A stretch of DNA of 45,556 bases from Pseudomonadota bacterium (GCA_018262235.1 JAGTRY010000018.1:1-45556); one strand, 5' to 3'; shown: positions 36,810 through 45,556, counted from the stretch's first letter. Notes: a model not told the origin generated them from the sequence alone. A program made the numbers and translations.

Positions 36810-38162
36810 CTACGGTCTTTCCGCCCGGACTTTCAGACGGGATCCGGCGAGCTGGATCTCAAGGCGTTCCCCATCGCTCGTTGCGCTCGCGTCACGCAGG
36901 ATGACACCTTCCTCGTTGCGCACAATGGCATATCCGCGAGCCAGTACAGCGTCGGGATTCAGGCTGGCGAGTCGGGCTGCCAGACTGTCGAGTTGCAGTT
37001 GGGCATGGCTTAGGCGCCAGTTGCCGGCACGGGCCAAACCTTGCGAGCAGGTCTGCAGGCGGGCATACAGGGGGGCTGTGCGCGGGGCATGGGCAGCAAG
37101 CCGGGTGGCCAGGGTGTCGATCCGTGTCCCCAGGCGTCGCTGGTGTGTCTGCAATGCCTGGTGCAGGCGCAGATGCAACATTGTCAAACGTTCTCCGCTA
37201 CGCACCAGACGGGCGCGCGGGTGTGTCAGGCGCCGCTGCAATTCGTCAAGACGCTGGCTGGCCTGTTGCAGACGGCGCTGGCTGGCACGTTGCAGGTTGC
37301 TCTGCAATTGCGGCAGATGCTGACGCAGGGCATAAACGCCGGCCGAAGCGATTTCCGCTGCCGCGGTCGGAGTCGGTGCGCGCAGGTCGGCGGCGAAGTC
37401 GGCAAGCGTGGTGTCGGTTTCATGGCCGACACCGCTGATGACTGGAATGCTGCAAGCCGCGATGGCACGGGCAACGGCCTCGTGATTGAAAGCCCACAGG
37501 TCTTCAATGCTGCCGCCGCCTCTGCATACGATCAGCACGGAGATGCCGTCCTGTCGGGCGCGGACGGAGGCTGTCCGGATCGCGGCGGCAATCTGTGGGC
37601 CCGCCGTATCGCCCTGTACCGGTGAGGGGTAGAGGATGACCGGCAGTGCTGGCGAGCGCCGCCGCAGGGTGGTGATGACATCCCGCAATGCGGCTGCAGC
37701 CGGTGAGGTGATGATGCCGATGCCGTGCGGGAATTCGGGGATGAGGCGTTTGCGTTCGGTGTTGAAGAGACCTTCGGCTTCCAGATTTGCCTTGAGACGC
37801 AGGAAAGTTTCATAAAGGTTGCCCAGGCCGGCCCGGCGGATGCTGTCGACCGACAGTTGCAGATCTCCGCGCGCTTCATAAAGCGTTGCCTGGGCCCGGA
37901 CTTCGATACGCATGCCTTCGCTGAGCTGGAAGGGCAGGAGCTGGGCTTTGGTTCGCCACATCGTGCAGCGTATCTGGGCGCGCTCATCCTTCAGGGTGAA
38001 ATAGAGGTGACCGGAGGCTGCGCGGACAAGATTGGAGATTTCGCCGCTGACCCAGCCGAGCGGAATCGAGGCTTCAATCAGTCGCCGAAGCTGTAGGACA
38101 AAGTCTGACACGCTGGAAACTGGCGTGCTTACTTGTTCTGGATAAGATGTGCCCGTGAACAT
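36810..38162 (-). CDS. xseA: Exodeoxyribonuclease VII large subunit
   Basis: 450 residues from the ATG at 38162; an in-frame GTG at 38186 would add eight residues but overlaps the -10. The N-terminal OB-fold domain spans about 15-115 (LGWVSGEISNLVRAASGHLYFTLKD, cut into IRCTMWR). The catalytic region has IPEFPHGIGIITSPAAAALRD, VLIVCRGGGSIEDLWAFN and the conserved PVISGVGHETDTTLADFAADLRAPTPTAAAE split; then a long arginine-rich coiled coil (about 280-400) and a C-terminal LARGYAIVRNEEG segment. ExoVII, with small subunit XseB (not here), degrades single-stranded DNA in both directions. Confidence 0.96.
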   Translation of the reverse strand: MFTGTSYPEQVSTPVSSVSDFVLQLRRLIEASIPLGWVSGEISNLVRAASGHLYFTLKDERAQIRCTMWRTKAQLLPFQLSEGMRIEVRAQATLYEARGDLQLSVDSIRRAGLGNLYETFLRLKANLEAEGLFNTERKRLIPEFPHGIGIITSPAAAALRDVITTLRRRSPALPVILYPSPVQGDTAGPQIAAAIRTASVRARQDGISVLIVCRGGGSIEDLWAFNHEAVARAIAACSIPVISGVGHETDTTLADFAADLRAPTPTAAAEIASAGVYALRQHLPQLQSNLQRASQRRLQQASQRLDELQRRLTHPRARLVRSGERLTMLHLRLHQALQTHQRRLGTRIDTLATRLAAHAPRTAPLYARLQTCSQGLARAGNWRLSHAQLQLDSLAARLASLNPDAVLARGYAIVRNEEGVILRDASATSDGERLEIQLAGSRLKVRAERP

Positions 38163-38169
38163 GGCGTCG

Positions 38170-38175
38170 ATTGTA
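38170..38175 (-). promoter_or_regulatory. -10 element of xseA placed for leaderless initiation
   Basis: Minus-strand TACAAT (complement of 38170-38175). Seven bases separate it from the ATG at 38162, and no Shine-Dalgarno sequence lies between, so the transcript would begin at or next to the start codon. The -35 is weak. Confidence 0.45.
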
Positions 38176-38234
38176 GCGCAATCCACACCCCTGCCCGGAA
38201 GGCCGCATGAATACTGGCTTGGCGCGATTCAGGC

Positions 38235-38251
38235 AAGCGTTGACAACGCTT
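38235..38251. repeat. 17-bp palindrome, possible operator or short hairpin
   Basis: AAGCGTTG-A-CAACGCTT, two perfect 8-base arms around a single A, followed by TTCTTTTAT. It contains a TTGACA (38240-38245) but no -10 at the right spacing. Confidence 0.45.
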
Positions 38252-38370
38252 TTCTTTTATAAGCTTCTGATTTTAAATAAGATGTAATAACAGCTTCATT
38301 TTTGACCGAATTGAAAAAAACCTTTTCGCCAAGCCTACTTAGCGTTCGCTTTCAAGACCTGTTCACATAC

Positions 38371-38393
38371 TTATCCACAGAAACTGTGGATTA
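38371..38393. promoter_or_regulatory. Inverted pair of DnaA boxes
   Basis: TTATCCACA (38371-38379) is a perfect consensus DnaA box. After five bases, TGTGGATTA (38385-38393) is an inverted box with one mismatch. The pair lies between the AT-rich stretch and the exbB promoter region. Confidence 0.6.
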
Positions 38394-38529
38394 CCCCAAA
38401 TGGGTGCATGGTGGCTTTCTGTGCGGTTTTTTCCGCTGGATGGTGAGTGTCCGGTGTTGCAGCGTGCTTGCCCTTGATAGGCGGGAGGCGATAGAGTTCG
38501 ACGCTTGTTGAAACTCAGGAGTTGCTCCC

Positions 38530-39168
38530 GTGCTGGAGATCATCCGTGCTGCCGGTTGGCCGATCATTCCGCTGTTGTTCGCATCCATCATCGCGCTGGC
38601 CTTGATTATCGAACGCAGTATCTCGTTACGCCGTTCGGTCATCGTCCCGGCCGGTCTGCTTGAAAAAGTGCTGGGGGATCTGCGCAAATCCGGTCCCTCG
38701 GAAGAACTGGTTGCACGTCTCAGAGCGCATTCTTCGCTGGGTCAGGTGCTGGCAGCCGGGGTGCATAGTATGCGCAGCACGCGGGAAGTCATGAAGGAGT
38801 CCATTGAGGAAGCAGGTCGCTCGGTGGCACATGATCTGGAACGCTTTCTCACCACGCTGGGAACGATTGCGACGGTGAGCCCGCTGATGGGACTGTTCGG
38901 AACCGTGGTCGGCATGATCGAGTTGTTTGGCGCACAGGGACCGTCCGGCGTTGGCGCAGATCCGCAGCAACTGGCCCACGGCATTTCGGTTGCGCTCTAT
39001 AACACCGGTTTTGGCTTGATGATCGCCATTCCTTCGCTGATCGCCCATCGTCATTTCCGGGCGCAGGTGGATAGTCTGGTCGTCGATATGGAGCAGCAGG
39101 CGGTGAAAATGGTCGAGGTGCTGCACGGTGAGCGCCGTGGCGCACCTGGCGCGAACGGCAACAAGTAA
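38530..39168 (+). CDS. exbB: ExbB / TolQ-family proton channel protein
   Basis: 212 residues from a GTG at 38530, with AGGAG eight bases upstream. A membrane helix at about 8-27 is followed by a cytoplasmic region and a MotA/TolQ/ExbB core (about 105-200) with two more helices: TLGTIATVSPLMGLFGTVVGMIELF and ISVALYNTGFGLMIAIPSLIA. With ExbD it forms the proton channel that energises TonB-dependent outer-membrane transport. The position exbB-exbD-lpxK-ycaR-kdsB is standard in betaproteobacteria; no tonB is in this window, and some call this pair ExbB2/ExbD2. Confidence 0.93.
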   Translation: MLEIIRAAGWPIIPLLFASIIALALIIERSISLRRSVIVPAGLLEKVLGDLRKSGPSEELVARLRAHSSLGQVLAAGVHSMRSTREVMKESIEEAGRSVAHDLERFLTTLGTIATVSPLMGLFGTVVGMIELFGAQGPSGVGADPQQLAHGISVALYNTGFGLMIAIPSLIAHRHFRAQVDSLVVDMEQQAVKMVEVLHGERRGAPGANGNK

Positions 39169-39179
39169 GGCGGCGCGAC

Positions 39180-39599
39180 ATGGACTTCCGGCGTGGCCGT
39201 GGCAAGGAAGAGCTGGAGATCAACCTGATCCCGCTCATCGACGTGCTTCTGGTGATCATCATCTTCCTGATGCTGACCACCACCTACTCCAAATTCTCCG
39301 GGCTGGAGATCAATCTGCCGACTTCCGATGCGCCGCCCGCACAGGAACAGCCCAATGAGATTGATGTCACCATTACCGCGACCGGTGATGTGCTGATCAA
39401 CCGCAGCGCCGTGGCGGGGCATGATCTGAACGCGATCGTGGATGCCTTGCGCCGGATCGTCCCGGAGGGTGGCAAAGCGCCGCTGGTGGTGATCAACGGG
39501 GACGCCAAAGCCAACTTCCAGAGCGTGTTTGACGTGATGCAGGCGGCGCAGAAGGCCGGGCTGCCGAACGTGTCCTTCGCTGCGCAAACGCAGAAGTAA
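39180..39599 (+). CDS. exbD: ExbD / TolR-family protein
   Basis: 139 residues: short cytoplasmic N-terminus, one membrane helix at about 15-36 (INLIPLIDVLLVIIIFLML) with the conserved channel aspartate in PLIDV, and a periplasmic domain (IDVTITATGDVLINR, PLVVINGDAKANFQSVFDVM). It is the ExbB partner in the proton-motive-force channel. The start ATG lies 11 bases after the exbB stop, and lpxK begins 12 bases after its stop, so the three are cotranscribed. Confidence 0.93.
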   Translation: MDFRRGRGKEELEINLIPLIDVLLVIIIFLMLTTTYSKFSGLEINLPTSDAPPAQEQPNEIDVTITATGDVLINRSAVAGHDLNAIVDALRRIVPEGGKAPLVVINGDAKANFQSVFDVMQAAQKAGLPNVSFAAQTQK

Positions 39600-39611
39600 G
39601 CCGGGTTGCCC

Positions 39612-40628
39612 GTGGCTACCCTGAATCGCCCCGTCTGGTGGAGCAAGCGTGCGTGGAACGCAATCCTGTGGCTGCCTCTGGCGGGGTTGTTCTTCGGTGT
39701 ATCCGCTTTGCGACGCCTGGCTTATCGCACTGGCTGGCTGCGTGCCGAATCCCTGCCTGTGCCGGTAATCGTCGTCGGCAATATCGCTGCCGGGGGGAGT
39801 GGCAAGACGCCGGTGGTGATCTGGCTGGCTGCTGCCTTGCGGGCGCGCGGGTTTAGTCCGGGAATCCTGTCACGGGGTTATGGGGGGCAGGTACAGGCGC
39901 CAACCGCCGTACAGACTGACAGCGATCCGCAAATCGTTGGTGATGAACCCGTATTGCTGGCACGCCGTACGGCGTGTCCCTTGTGGATAGCCCGTGACCG
40001 GGTGGCCGCAGGGCGGGCTTTGCTTGCTGTGCATCCCGAGGTGAATGTACTGATCACCGATGATGGTCTGCAGCATTATCGGCTGGCGCGTTCGGCAGAA
40101 ATAGTCGTGCTCGATGAGACGATTCTGGGCAATGCCTGGCCTCTGCCGGCAGGGCCTTTGCGCGAGCCGATTTCCCGTTTGGCGAATGTCCAGTTGCTGA
40201 TCTGTAATGGCGTCGTCAGCCCGCGTTTGCAGGGTTTGCTGCCGCCAGTGCCACAAGTGTCCATGCATTTGCGGGCACAGCAGTTTTACCGTCTGAATGC
40301 GCCGATGGAACGGCGTGACGTCACTGATTTCACCGGGCTGCGGCTCCATGCATTGGCCGGAATCGGCCACCCCGAGCGCTTCTTTGCCAGCTTGCGCGGG
40401 TTGGGTCTCAGGCTGGAAAGTACGCGGGCTTTGCCTGACCATCATGCGTTTAGCCATGAAGATCTCCGTGTGCCCGCAGGAGAAGTCCTGCTGCTGACCG
40501 AGAAGGATGCAGTAAAATGCGCATCCCTCGCGTCGGCGGATGTCTGGGTGCTTCCGGTGGAGGCCTGTATTGACGACGCCGCGCTGGATCATCTGCTGGA
40601 GAGTCTGCATGGACCCGAAACTGCTTGA
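39612..40628 (+). CDS. lpxK: Tetraacyldisaccharide 4'-kinase LpxK
   Basis: 338 residues from a GTG at 39612 (GGG six bases before); a TTG at 39606 would add two residues. An N-terminal hydrophobic helix (about 15-35) anchors it to the inner membrane. The P-loop is in [19 protein letters not shown]; further family segments are [56 protein letters not shown] and [10 protein letters not shown]. It phosphorylates the lipid A disaccharide at the 4' position, making lipid IVA. The last 20 bases overlap ycaR. Confidence 0.95.
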   Translation: MATLNRPVWWSKRAWNAILWLPLAGLFFGVSALRRLAYRTGWLRAESLPVPVIVVGNIAAGGSGKTPVVIWLAAALRARGFSPGILSRGYGGQVQAPTAVQTDSDPQIVGDEPVLLARRTACPLWIARDRVAAGRALLAVHPEVNVLITDDGLQHYRLARSAEIVVLDETILGNAWPLPAGPLREPISRLANVQLLICNGVVSPRLQGLLPPVPQVSMHLRAQQFYRLNAPMERRDVTDFTGLRLHALAGIGHPERFFASLRGLGLRLESTRALPDHHAFSHEDLRVPAGEVLLLTEKDAVKCASLASADVWVLPVEACIDDAALDHLLESLHGPETA

Positions 40629-40794
40629 GATTCTGGTTTGCCCTGTGTGCAAGGGGCCGCTTGAACACCGTCGTGCCGAAAGTGAATTGGTCTGTCGTCC
40701 TTGTCGTCTGGCGTATGCAATCAAGGATGGCATCCCGGTGATGCTGGCTGACGAAGCGCGCCAGCTCTCGGCTGAAGATGCTGGAGCGCCATGA
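40609..40794 (+). CDS. ycaR: Trm112/YcaR-family small protein
   Basis: 61 residues: [20 protein letters not shown] followed by four-cysteine context (CPVC and CRPC), typical of the UPF0434/Trm112 family whose members bind zinc and act as small partner proteins of methyltransferases or LPS enzymes. Its exact role in bacteria is unsettled. It starts 20 bases inside the lpxK end, and its stop overlaps the kdsB start (ATGA), the fixed position of ycaR in lpxK-ycaR-kdsB operons. Confidence 0.93.
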   Translation: MDPKLLEILVCPVCKGPLEHRRAESELVCRPCRLAYAIKDGIPVMLADEARQLSAEDAGAP

Positions 40795-41579
40795 TGCGGG
40801 TGCGTTTCAAGGTTGTTGTGCCGGCGCGTTTTGCGTCGACACGTCTGCCGGCCAAACCGTTGGCGGATATCGCTGGCAAACCGATGGTGGTCCGTGTCAT
40901 GGAGCGAGCGCTGGCTTCGGGGGCTGAGGAAGTCTGGGTGGCTACCGATCATGAAGGGGTGCGTGACGCTGTGCTGGCAGCGGGTGGCAAGGTGCTGATG
41001 ACCCGGCCGGATCATCCGACAGGCACGGATCGTCTGGCCGAAGTGGTCACCACGCTTGGCTGGGCGCCAGGGGATATCGTGGTGAATGTGCAGGGTGACG
41101 AACCCTTGATCGATCCGGCTCTGGTTCGCCGTGTGGCCGAAGCGCTGGCGGCAGACGTGAATGCCGAAATTGCCACGGCTGCCCACCCGATCGAAAGCGT
41201 CGAGGAGTTTCTCAACCCGGCCGCCGTGAAGGTTGTGTGCGAGAAGAACGGGCATGCCCATTATTTTTCGCGTGCACCGATTCCCTTTCCACGTGATGCT
41301 GCACTGGCCGGGGCCTTGCAGCCGGGCCAGGCATTGCCTGCCGGAGTGCAGCCCTTGCGCCATGTCGGTCTTTACGCCTATCGCGTGGGTTTTTTGCAAG
41401 CGTTCGCCACGCTGGCGCCAGCGCCGACCGAGAAAATTGAAATGCTCGAACAGCTGCGTGCCTTGTGGCACGGCTATCAGATTCGTGTTGAAACCTTGAG
41501 CGAGGCGCCGCCTGCCGGGGTTGATACCCCTGAGGATCTCGCCCGCGTGCGAGCCTTGTTTGCCGCAAACAACCATTGA
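40791..41579 (+). CDS. kdsB: 3-deoxy-manno-octulosonate cytidylyltransferase
   Basis: 262 residues. N-terminal nucleotide-binding segment [20 protein letters not shown] and [69 protein letters not shown]; and the C-terminal [14 protein letters not shown]. KdsB activates Kdo with CTP to CMP-Kdo for LPS core attachment, acting in the cytoplasm. It is coupled to ycaR by an ATGA overlap and followed after 12 bases by adk. With lpxK this makes a lipid A/Kdo-linked block. Confidence 0.96.
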   Translation: MMRVRFKVVVPARFASTRLPAKPLADIAGKPMVVRVMERALASGAEEVWVATDHEGVRDAVLAAGGKVLMTRPDHPTGTDRLAEVVTTLGWAPGDIVVNVQGDEPLIDPALVRRVAEALAADVNAEIATAAHPIESVEEFLNPAAVKVVCEKNGHAHYFSRAPIPFPRDAALAGALQPGQALPAGVQPLRHVGLYAYRVGFLQAFATLAPAPTEKIEMLEQLRALWHGYQIRVETLSEAPPAGVDTPEDLARVRALFAANNH

Positions 41580-42248
<669 letters not shown>

Positions 42249-42266
42249 TCTTCGCTGCGTGACGAA

Positions 42267-42300
42267 AAAAAGCCGCAACGTTTTGGCGTTGCGGCTTTTT
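42267..42300. terminator. Bidirectional terminator between adk and murJ
   Basis: AAAAAGCCGCAACG (42267-42280) and CGTTGCGGCTTTTT (42287-42300) form a perfect 14-bp stem with a 6-base loop, with A and T runs at each end for termination in both directions. Confidence 0.9.
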
Positions 42301-42325
42301 GTTGCCTGTCAGGCTGTTCGGTTAA

Positions 42326-43864
42326 TTACACCCGGCGCTTGAAATCGGCGGGGCGAAAACCCAGGGCGAACAGGGTGGCAAAGTAGGCGCAGCCGCCCGC
42401 ACCCATGACGCCGGAGAGATGCAGGATGCGCCAAAGCGTAGTGCTATCTAGCCATCCTGCTTCACTGCCCATCGTCAGATAGAGCACTCCTCCCATGACG
42501 CTCAGGGCGAGCACGAGTTTGCCCGCAAAGCTTCCCCAGCCCGACAACGGGGAGTATGCGTTGCGCTGGCGTAAGCCACGGTAGAGCAAGAGAGCATTGA
42601 GGCTGGCGGCCAGACTGATTGACAAGGCCAGTCCGGCGTGGCGCAGATCCAGTACGAAGATGAACAGCAGGTTCATCAGCTGGGTTGCCGTCAGCGAGAT
42701 CAGCGCGTATTTCAGGGGCGTGCGGATGTCCTGGCGCGAATAGAAGGCCGGAGCCAGGATCTTCACGAAAATCAGCCCCAGCAAGCCGATGCTGTAGGCG
42801 AGCAGCGCATGCTGGGTCTGCAGGGTGTCGGCAGATCCGAATGCGCCACGCTGGAAAAGGGTGGAGGCCAGCGGAACGGCAAGGATCATCATCCCCAGCG
42901 CGGCGGGTGCTGTGAGCAGGCAAGCCACGCGCAGCCCCCAGTCCAGGGTTGCCGAGAATCCTTGTGTGTCGTTGCTGGCTTTCATCTTCGACAGGTTGGG
43001 CAGCAGGATGGTGCCCAGCGCCGCACCGAGGATGCCCATCGGAAATTCCATCAAGCGATCTGCGTAGTTCAGCCAGGAGATGCTGCCCGTCGGAAGCCAG
43101 GAGCCGAAGCTCTGGTTGATCAGCAGACTGACCTGTGCCACAGACACTCCCAGTGTGGCCGGCAGCATGATCTTCAGAATGCGCCGTACGCCAGGATCGG
43201 CCAGGCTAATCGAGAAGCGTGGCAGCATGCCGATGCGGGCCAGTGCCGGAATCTGGATCACCATCTGCAACACGCCACCAATGAAGGCGCCCCAAGCCAG
43301 CGCATCAACAGGACGCTCAAAATAGGGGGCAGCGAAAACCATCATGAGGATGGAACTGACATTCAGCAGCGTCGGCGTGAAAGCCGGGATGGAAAACCGG
43401 TTCCAAGTGTTCAGGATGCCGGCGGATACGGCCACCATCGCCTGGAAAAAGATGTAAGGGAAGGTGATCCGGGTGAGGGCGACGGTCAGCTCGAACTTGT
43501 CCGTGCCGGGGCTGAAACCGCTGGCCGTGGCCCGGATGACCCAGGGCGCGCCAATCACGCCCAGCACCGAGACGACGAAGACGACCAGGCCGAGCATGGA
43601 GGCGACGTGGCTGACCAGTTCGTGAGTCTCGTCCGGTGAGCGTCGGCTCTTGTATTCGGCGATGATGGGGACAAAGGCCTGCGAAAAAGCCCCTTCGGCA
43701 AACAGGCGACGGAGCAGGTTTGGCAGCCGGAACGCAACATTGAAAGCATCGGTCAGCATGCCTGCGCCGAAATAATTGGCAATCAGCGTTTCGCGGATCA
43801 GACCGAGGATGCGCGAAAGAAAGGTGAGGCCGCTGACGGTGGCGAGAGCCTTGAGCAGGTTCAT
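42326..43864 (-). CDS. murJ: Lipid II flippase MurJ
   Basis: 512 residues from the ATG at 43864; the frame is open upstream but those bases cover the promoter. Starts [20 protein letters not shown] then [15 protein letters not shown], the standard MurJ start. About fourteen hydrophobic helices; characteristic segments are [51 protein letters not shown] and [20 protein letters not shown]. It flips lipid II across the inner membrane in peptidoglycan synthesis. Divergent from rpsT, a neighbour arrangement common in betaproteobacteria. Confidence 0.96.
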   Translation of the reverse strand: MNLLKALATVSGLTFLSRILGLIRETLIANYFGAGMLTDAFNVAFRLPNLLRRLFAEGAFSQAFVPIIAEYKSRRSPDETHELVSHVASMLGLVVFVVSVLGVIGAPWVIRATASGFSPGTDKFELTVALTRITFPYIFFQAMVAVSAGILNTWNRFSIPAFTPTLLNVSSILMMVFAAPYFERPVDALAWGAFIGGVLQMVIQIPALARIGMLPRFSISLADPGVRRILKIMLPATLGVSVAQVSLLINQSFGSWLPTGSISWLNYADRLMEFPMGILGAALGTILLPNLSKMKASNDTQGFSATLDWGLRVACLLTAPAALGMMILAVPLASTLFQRGAFGSADTLQTQHALLAYSIGLLGLIFVKILAPAFYSRQDIRTPLKYALISLTATQLMNLLFIFVLDLRHAGLALSISLAASLNALLLYRGLRQRNAYSPLSGWGSFAGKLVLALSVMGGVLYLTMGSEAGWLDSTTLWRILHLSGVMGAGGCAYFATLFALGFRPADFKRRV

Positions 43865-43906
43865 GGGGTGTTCGGGCAGGACGTAGCACGGTGCTGAATG
43901 GCGCGC

Positions 43907-43912
43907 ATCATA
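43907..43912 (-). promoter_or_regulatory. Probable -10 of murJ
   Basis: Minus-strand TATGAT preceded by TGC (extended -10), about 43 bases upstream of the ATG. The -35 is weak. Confidence 0.4.
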
Positions 43913-43955
43913 GCATCCGTGGATGTTGTCCAAAGATTCGGGAGTGTTTTTGGGC

Positions 43956-43984
43956 TTGCAAGAATCCGAGGGGCAAGCTAGAAT
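43956..43984 (+). promoter_or_regulatory. Sigma-70 promoter of rpsT
   Basis: TTGCAA (43956-43961), a 17-base spacer, TAGAAT (43979-43984). Optimal spacing; transcription would start near 43991, giving a leader of about 32 bases. Confidence 0.75.
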
Positions 43985-44022
43985 CCGCCTCTTCGCGTAA
44001 TTTCTCACCAAAGACCGAACAA

Positions 44023-44295
44023 ATGGCCAATTCTGCACAAGCCCGCAAGCGCGCCCGTCAGGCACTCGTGGCCCGCGCTCACAACGCTAGCCAGCGTTCC
44101 CGTCTGCGTACTGCTATCAAGGCCGTGCGCAAGGCAGTTGAAGCCGGCGACAAAGCCGCCGCCCAACAAGTGTTCCAGCAGTCTGTCAGTGTCATCGACA
44201 GCATTGCCGACAAGGACATCGTTCATAAGAATGCCGCTGCTCGTCACAAGAGCCGTCTGTCTGCCGCTATCAAGGCGATGGGCGTAGCTGCCTGA
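44023..44295 (+). CDS. rpsT: 30S ribosomal protein S20
   Basis: 90 residues, highly basic, beginning [14 protein letters not shown] with [20 protein letters not shown] and [19 protein letters not shown], the two parts typical of S20. It binds the 16S rRNA 5' domain and the 3' minor domain helix early in assembly. The ATG at 44023 is chosen over longer upstream frames, which would run through the promoter. The ribosome-binding site is weak, in line with translational feedback described for S20 in E. coli. A terminator follows before argF. Confidence 0.97.
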   Translation: MANSAQARKRARQALVARAHNASQRSRLRTAIKAVRKAVEAGDKAAAQQVFQQSVSVIDSIADKDIVHKNAAARHKSRLSAAIKAMGVAA

Positions 44296-44328
44296 TTGTG
44301 TTCTGCGCCACTTCGGTGGCCGGAATCA

Positions 44329-44360
44329 AAAAGGGGTGTGACGCGAGTCGCGCCCCTTTT
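44329..44360 (+). terminator. Intrinsic terminator after rpsT
   Basis: AAAAGGGG (44329-44336) and CCCCTTTT (44353-44360) form an 8-bp stem with further pairing inside, followed by CATTTTTC. Separates rpsT from argF. Confidence 0.75.
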
Positions 44361-44432
44361 CATTTTTCTTCTTGTTGACGCTGAAACCCTCCCGATTTGG
44401 CGATGCCACTGCATTGCCCGAGAAAGAGCATC

Positions 44433-45359
44433 ATGAATAAAGCGCCCAGACACTTTCTTGAATTCAAGGATCTGACTCGCGAAGAGCTTGACTACGTTTT
44501 TGCCCGTGCTCTCTGGATCAAGGACAAATTCAAGCGCTACGAGACGTACCACCCGCTGTTTGATCGCACCCTGGTCATGATCTTCGAGAAGGCCAGCACG
44601 CGTACGCGCCTGTCTTTCGAAGCCGGCATGTTCCAGTTGGGTGGTTCGGCGATCTACCTGAATACGCGTGACTCCCAGTTGGGGCGTGGTGAGCCGGTGG
44701 AAGACGCTGCGCAGGTCATCTCGCGCATGAGTGACGTGGTGATGATCCGTACCTTCGAGCAGACCATCGTCGAGCGCTTTGCGGCTAATTCGCGCGTGCC
44801 GGTGATCAACGGTTTGACCAATGAGTTCCATCCCTGCCAGATCCTGACCGACGTATTCACCTGGATCGAGCGACATGGTTCCATCCAGGGCAAGACCGTG
44901 GCCTGGATCGGTGATACCAACAACATGTGCAACACCTGGCTGCAGGCGGCCGAGTTGCTGGACTTCAAGGTGCACGTGAGTTCGCCCAAGGGCTACGAAG
45001 TCGACCCGGCCAAGGCCAATATCTCCGGTTCGTCCCATTACGAGCAGTTTGCCGATCCGATGGATGCCGCGCGTGGTGCGCATATCATCACGACGGATGT
45101 GTGGACTTCAATGGGATTCGAAGCCGAAAATGAAATCCGCATGCGTGATTTCAAGGACTTCCAGGTCGATGGCGACATGATGCGCGTGGCAGACAAGGAA
45201 GCCATGTTCATGCATTGCCTGCCGGCCCACCGTGGCGAGGAAGTTACCGCAGAGGTGATTGATGGTCCGCAGAGCGTGGTGTGGGACGAAGCAGAAAACC
45301 GTTTGCATGCACAGAAAGCTTTGCTGGAATTCCTGGTGATCGGGCGTGTTGAAGTCTGA
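44433..45359 (+). CDS. argF: Ornithine carbamoyltransferase
   Basis: 308 residues from the ATG at 44433 (MNKAPRHFLEFKDL, with GAGAAAGAG upstream). Carbamoyl-phosphate site STRTR at 55-59 in FEKASTRTRLSFEAG, FEQTIVERFA, the ornithine-side NEFHPCQILTD, and the catalytic HCLPAHRGEEV at 261-271 with Cys262. It makes citrulline from ornithine and carbamoyl phosphate in arginine synthesis, in the cytoplasm as a trimer. It has its own terminator. A weak TTGACG at 44375-44380 could belong to its promoter, but no good -10 follows. Confidence 0.97.
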   Translation: MNKAPRHFLEFKDLTREELDYVFARALWIKDKFKRYETYHPLFDRTLVMIFEKASTRTRLSFEAGMFQLGGSAIYLNTRDSQLGRGEPVEDAAQVISRMSDVVMIRTFEQTIVERFAANSRVPVINGLTNEFHPCQILTDVFTWIERHGSIQGKTVAWIGDTNNMCNTWLQAAELLDFKVHVSSPKGYEVDPAKANISGSSHYEQFADPMDAARGAHIITTDVWTSMGFEAENEIRMRDFKDFQVDGDMMRVADKEAMFMHCLPAHRGEEVTAEVIDGPQSVVWDEAENRLHAQKALLEFLVIGRVEV

Positions 45360-45409
45360 CTGAAGTCTTGTAACGATGTTCCCCGATTGGAAACCCCGCC
45401 TTATGCGGT

Positions 45410-45442
45410 AATGCCGTTCATTTAGGTGAGCGGCATTTTTCA
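45410..45442 (+). terminator. Intrinsic terminator after argF
   Basis: AATGCCGTTCA (45410-45420) pairs with TGAGCGGCATT (45427-45437) over 11 bp including one G-U, loop of six, followed by TTTCATTTT. Confidence 0.8.
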
Positions 45443-45460
45443 TTTTGAGGGTAGTGGACA

Positions 45461-45556
45461 GTGTCCAAGACTGTTAACGTGGCCGTCGATGCTGCCATGC
45501 CACTTCTCTATGACCACCGATGTAATGCCGATGATCGGGTGATCATTTGGCAGAGC
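45461..45556 (+). CDS. Start of an unidentified gene, cut by the right edge
   Basis: From a GTG at 45461, 32 codons run open to the last base (MSKTVNVAVDAAMPLLYDHR and then CNADDRVIIWQS). A GAGG lies ten bases before the GTG, and the gene would begin just after the argF terminator. The opening strand pattern (VAVD, then a leucine-rich turn with YD, then RVIIW) faintly recalls the N-terminus of primosomal helicase PriA (VAL-D, FDY, RV-VPFG), but the conserved PFG is absent, so no name is given. Confidence 0.45.
   Translation, partial: MSKTVNVAVDAAMPLLYDHRCNADDRVIIWQS

Larger units (their letters stand above)
38176..38529. other. AT-rich intergenic region between divergent xseA and exbB
   Basis: About 350 bases without a supported gene; a 69-codon frame at 38302-38511 has no family features or ribosome-binding site. 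The stretch 38250-38340 is strikingly AT-rich for this window. It holds an odd-centred palindrome (38235-38251), an inverted pair of DnaA boxes (38371-38393), and a possible exbB promoter TTGCCC (38468-38473), 18 bases, TAGAGT (38492-38497). Confidence 0.6.

Noticed and set aside
38250-38393. Chromosome origin (oriC) in the AT-rich xseA/exbB gap
   Set aside because: Only two DnaA boxes, no dnaA, dnaN or gidA nearby; kept only as a possible DnaA-regulated site.
38302-38511. Small 69-codon frame between xseA and exbB
   Set aside because: No ribosome-binding site, no similarity recognised, and it covers the DnaA boxes and promoter elements.

Overview
The window reads as a piece of chromosome from a motile, flagellated, Gram-negative betaproteobacterium, probably of the Rhodocyclales/Zoogloeaceae type. 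This is inferred from GC-rich coding sequence, the gene blocks leuS-lptE-holA, xseA-sodB, exbB-exbD-lpxK-ycaR-kdsB-adk and murJ/rpsT/argF, LPS genes, and many chemoreceptors and sensor kinases. No phage, insertion sequence, CRISPR array, rRNA or tRNA was seen. Coding density is high and nearly every gene has a recognisable family.

Layout. 1-5400 (minus strand): a PilT/PilU-like ATPase cut by the left edge, a methyl-accepting chemotaxis protein (MCP), and a moaC > CYTH-CHAD > sixA operon. 5481-9192 (plus): a tight run of bepA-like protease/chaperone, TusA-family protein, yaeQ and rmuC. 9273-12707 (minus): two tandem paralogous Cache-type MCPs. 12896-17147 (minus): leuS > lptE > holA, with a REP-like inverted pair between leuS and lptE. 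17257-22655 (minus): a hybrid histidine kinase with four near-repeated PAS domains, followed by a membrane protein made of the same PAS modules but with no output domain. 22909-28013 (plus): a response regulator-diguanylate cyclase translationally coupled to a CHASE hybrid histidine kinase. 28140-36029 (plus): uvrD, kup, the NAD(P)HX repair enzyme, a DMT permease and nadC. 36122-38162 (minus): xseA > sodB. 38530-42248 (plus): exbB-exbD-lpxK-ycaR-kdsB-adk. 42326-45556: murJ (minus), rpsT, argF and the first 32 codons of a further gene.

How it works together. The central 20 kb is a signalling region. The three MCPs and the REC-GGDEF/CHASE kinase operon all carry upstream elements with the spacing and sequence of a flagellar sigma-28 (FliA) promoter (T[CA]AAG-type -35, exactly 11 bases, then a CCG/ACG -10). 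Chemotaxis receptors, c-di-GMP synthesis and a phosphorelay kinase may therefore be switched on together with the flagellum. The two PAS-array proteins appear to be related by duplication and module sharing. The PAS-only one has no transmitter and may partner or titrate the kinase.

Other notable signals are: a perfect dyad resembling an Rrf2/IscR-type operator over the predicted sodB -10; an inverted pair of DnaA boxes in an AT-rich xseA/exbB intergenic region; bepA and xseA promoters placed so that transcripts would be leaderless; a perfect 36-nt palindromic terminator between nadC and sodB; and an atypical Walker A motif in the PilT-like ATPase. All functions are by recognition of families and motifs read from the sequence; no database search was run.
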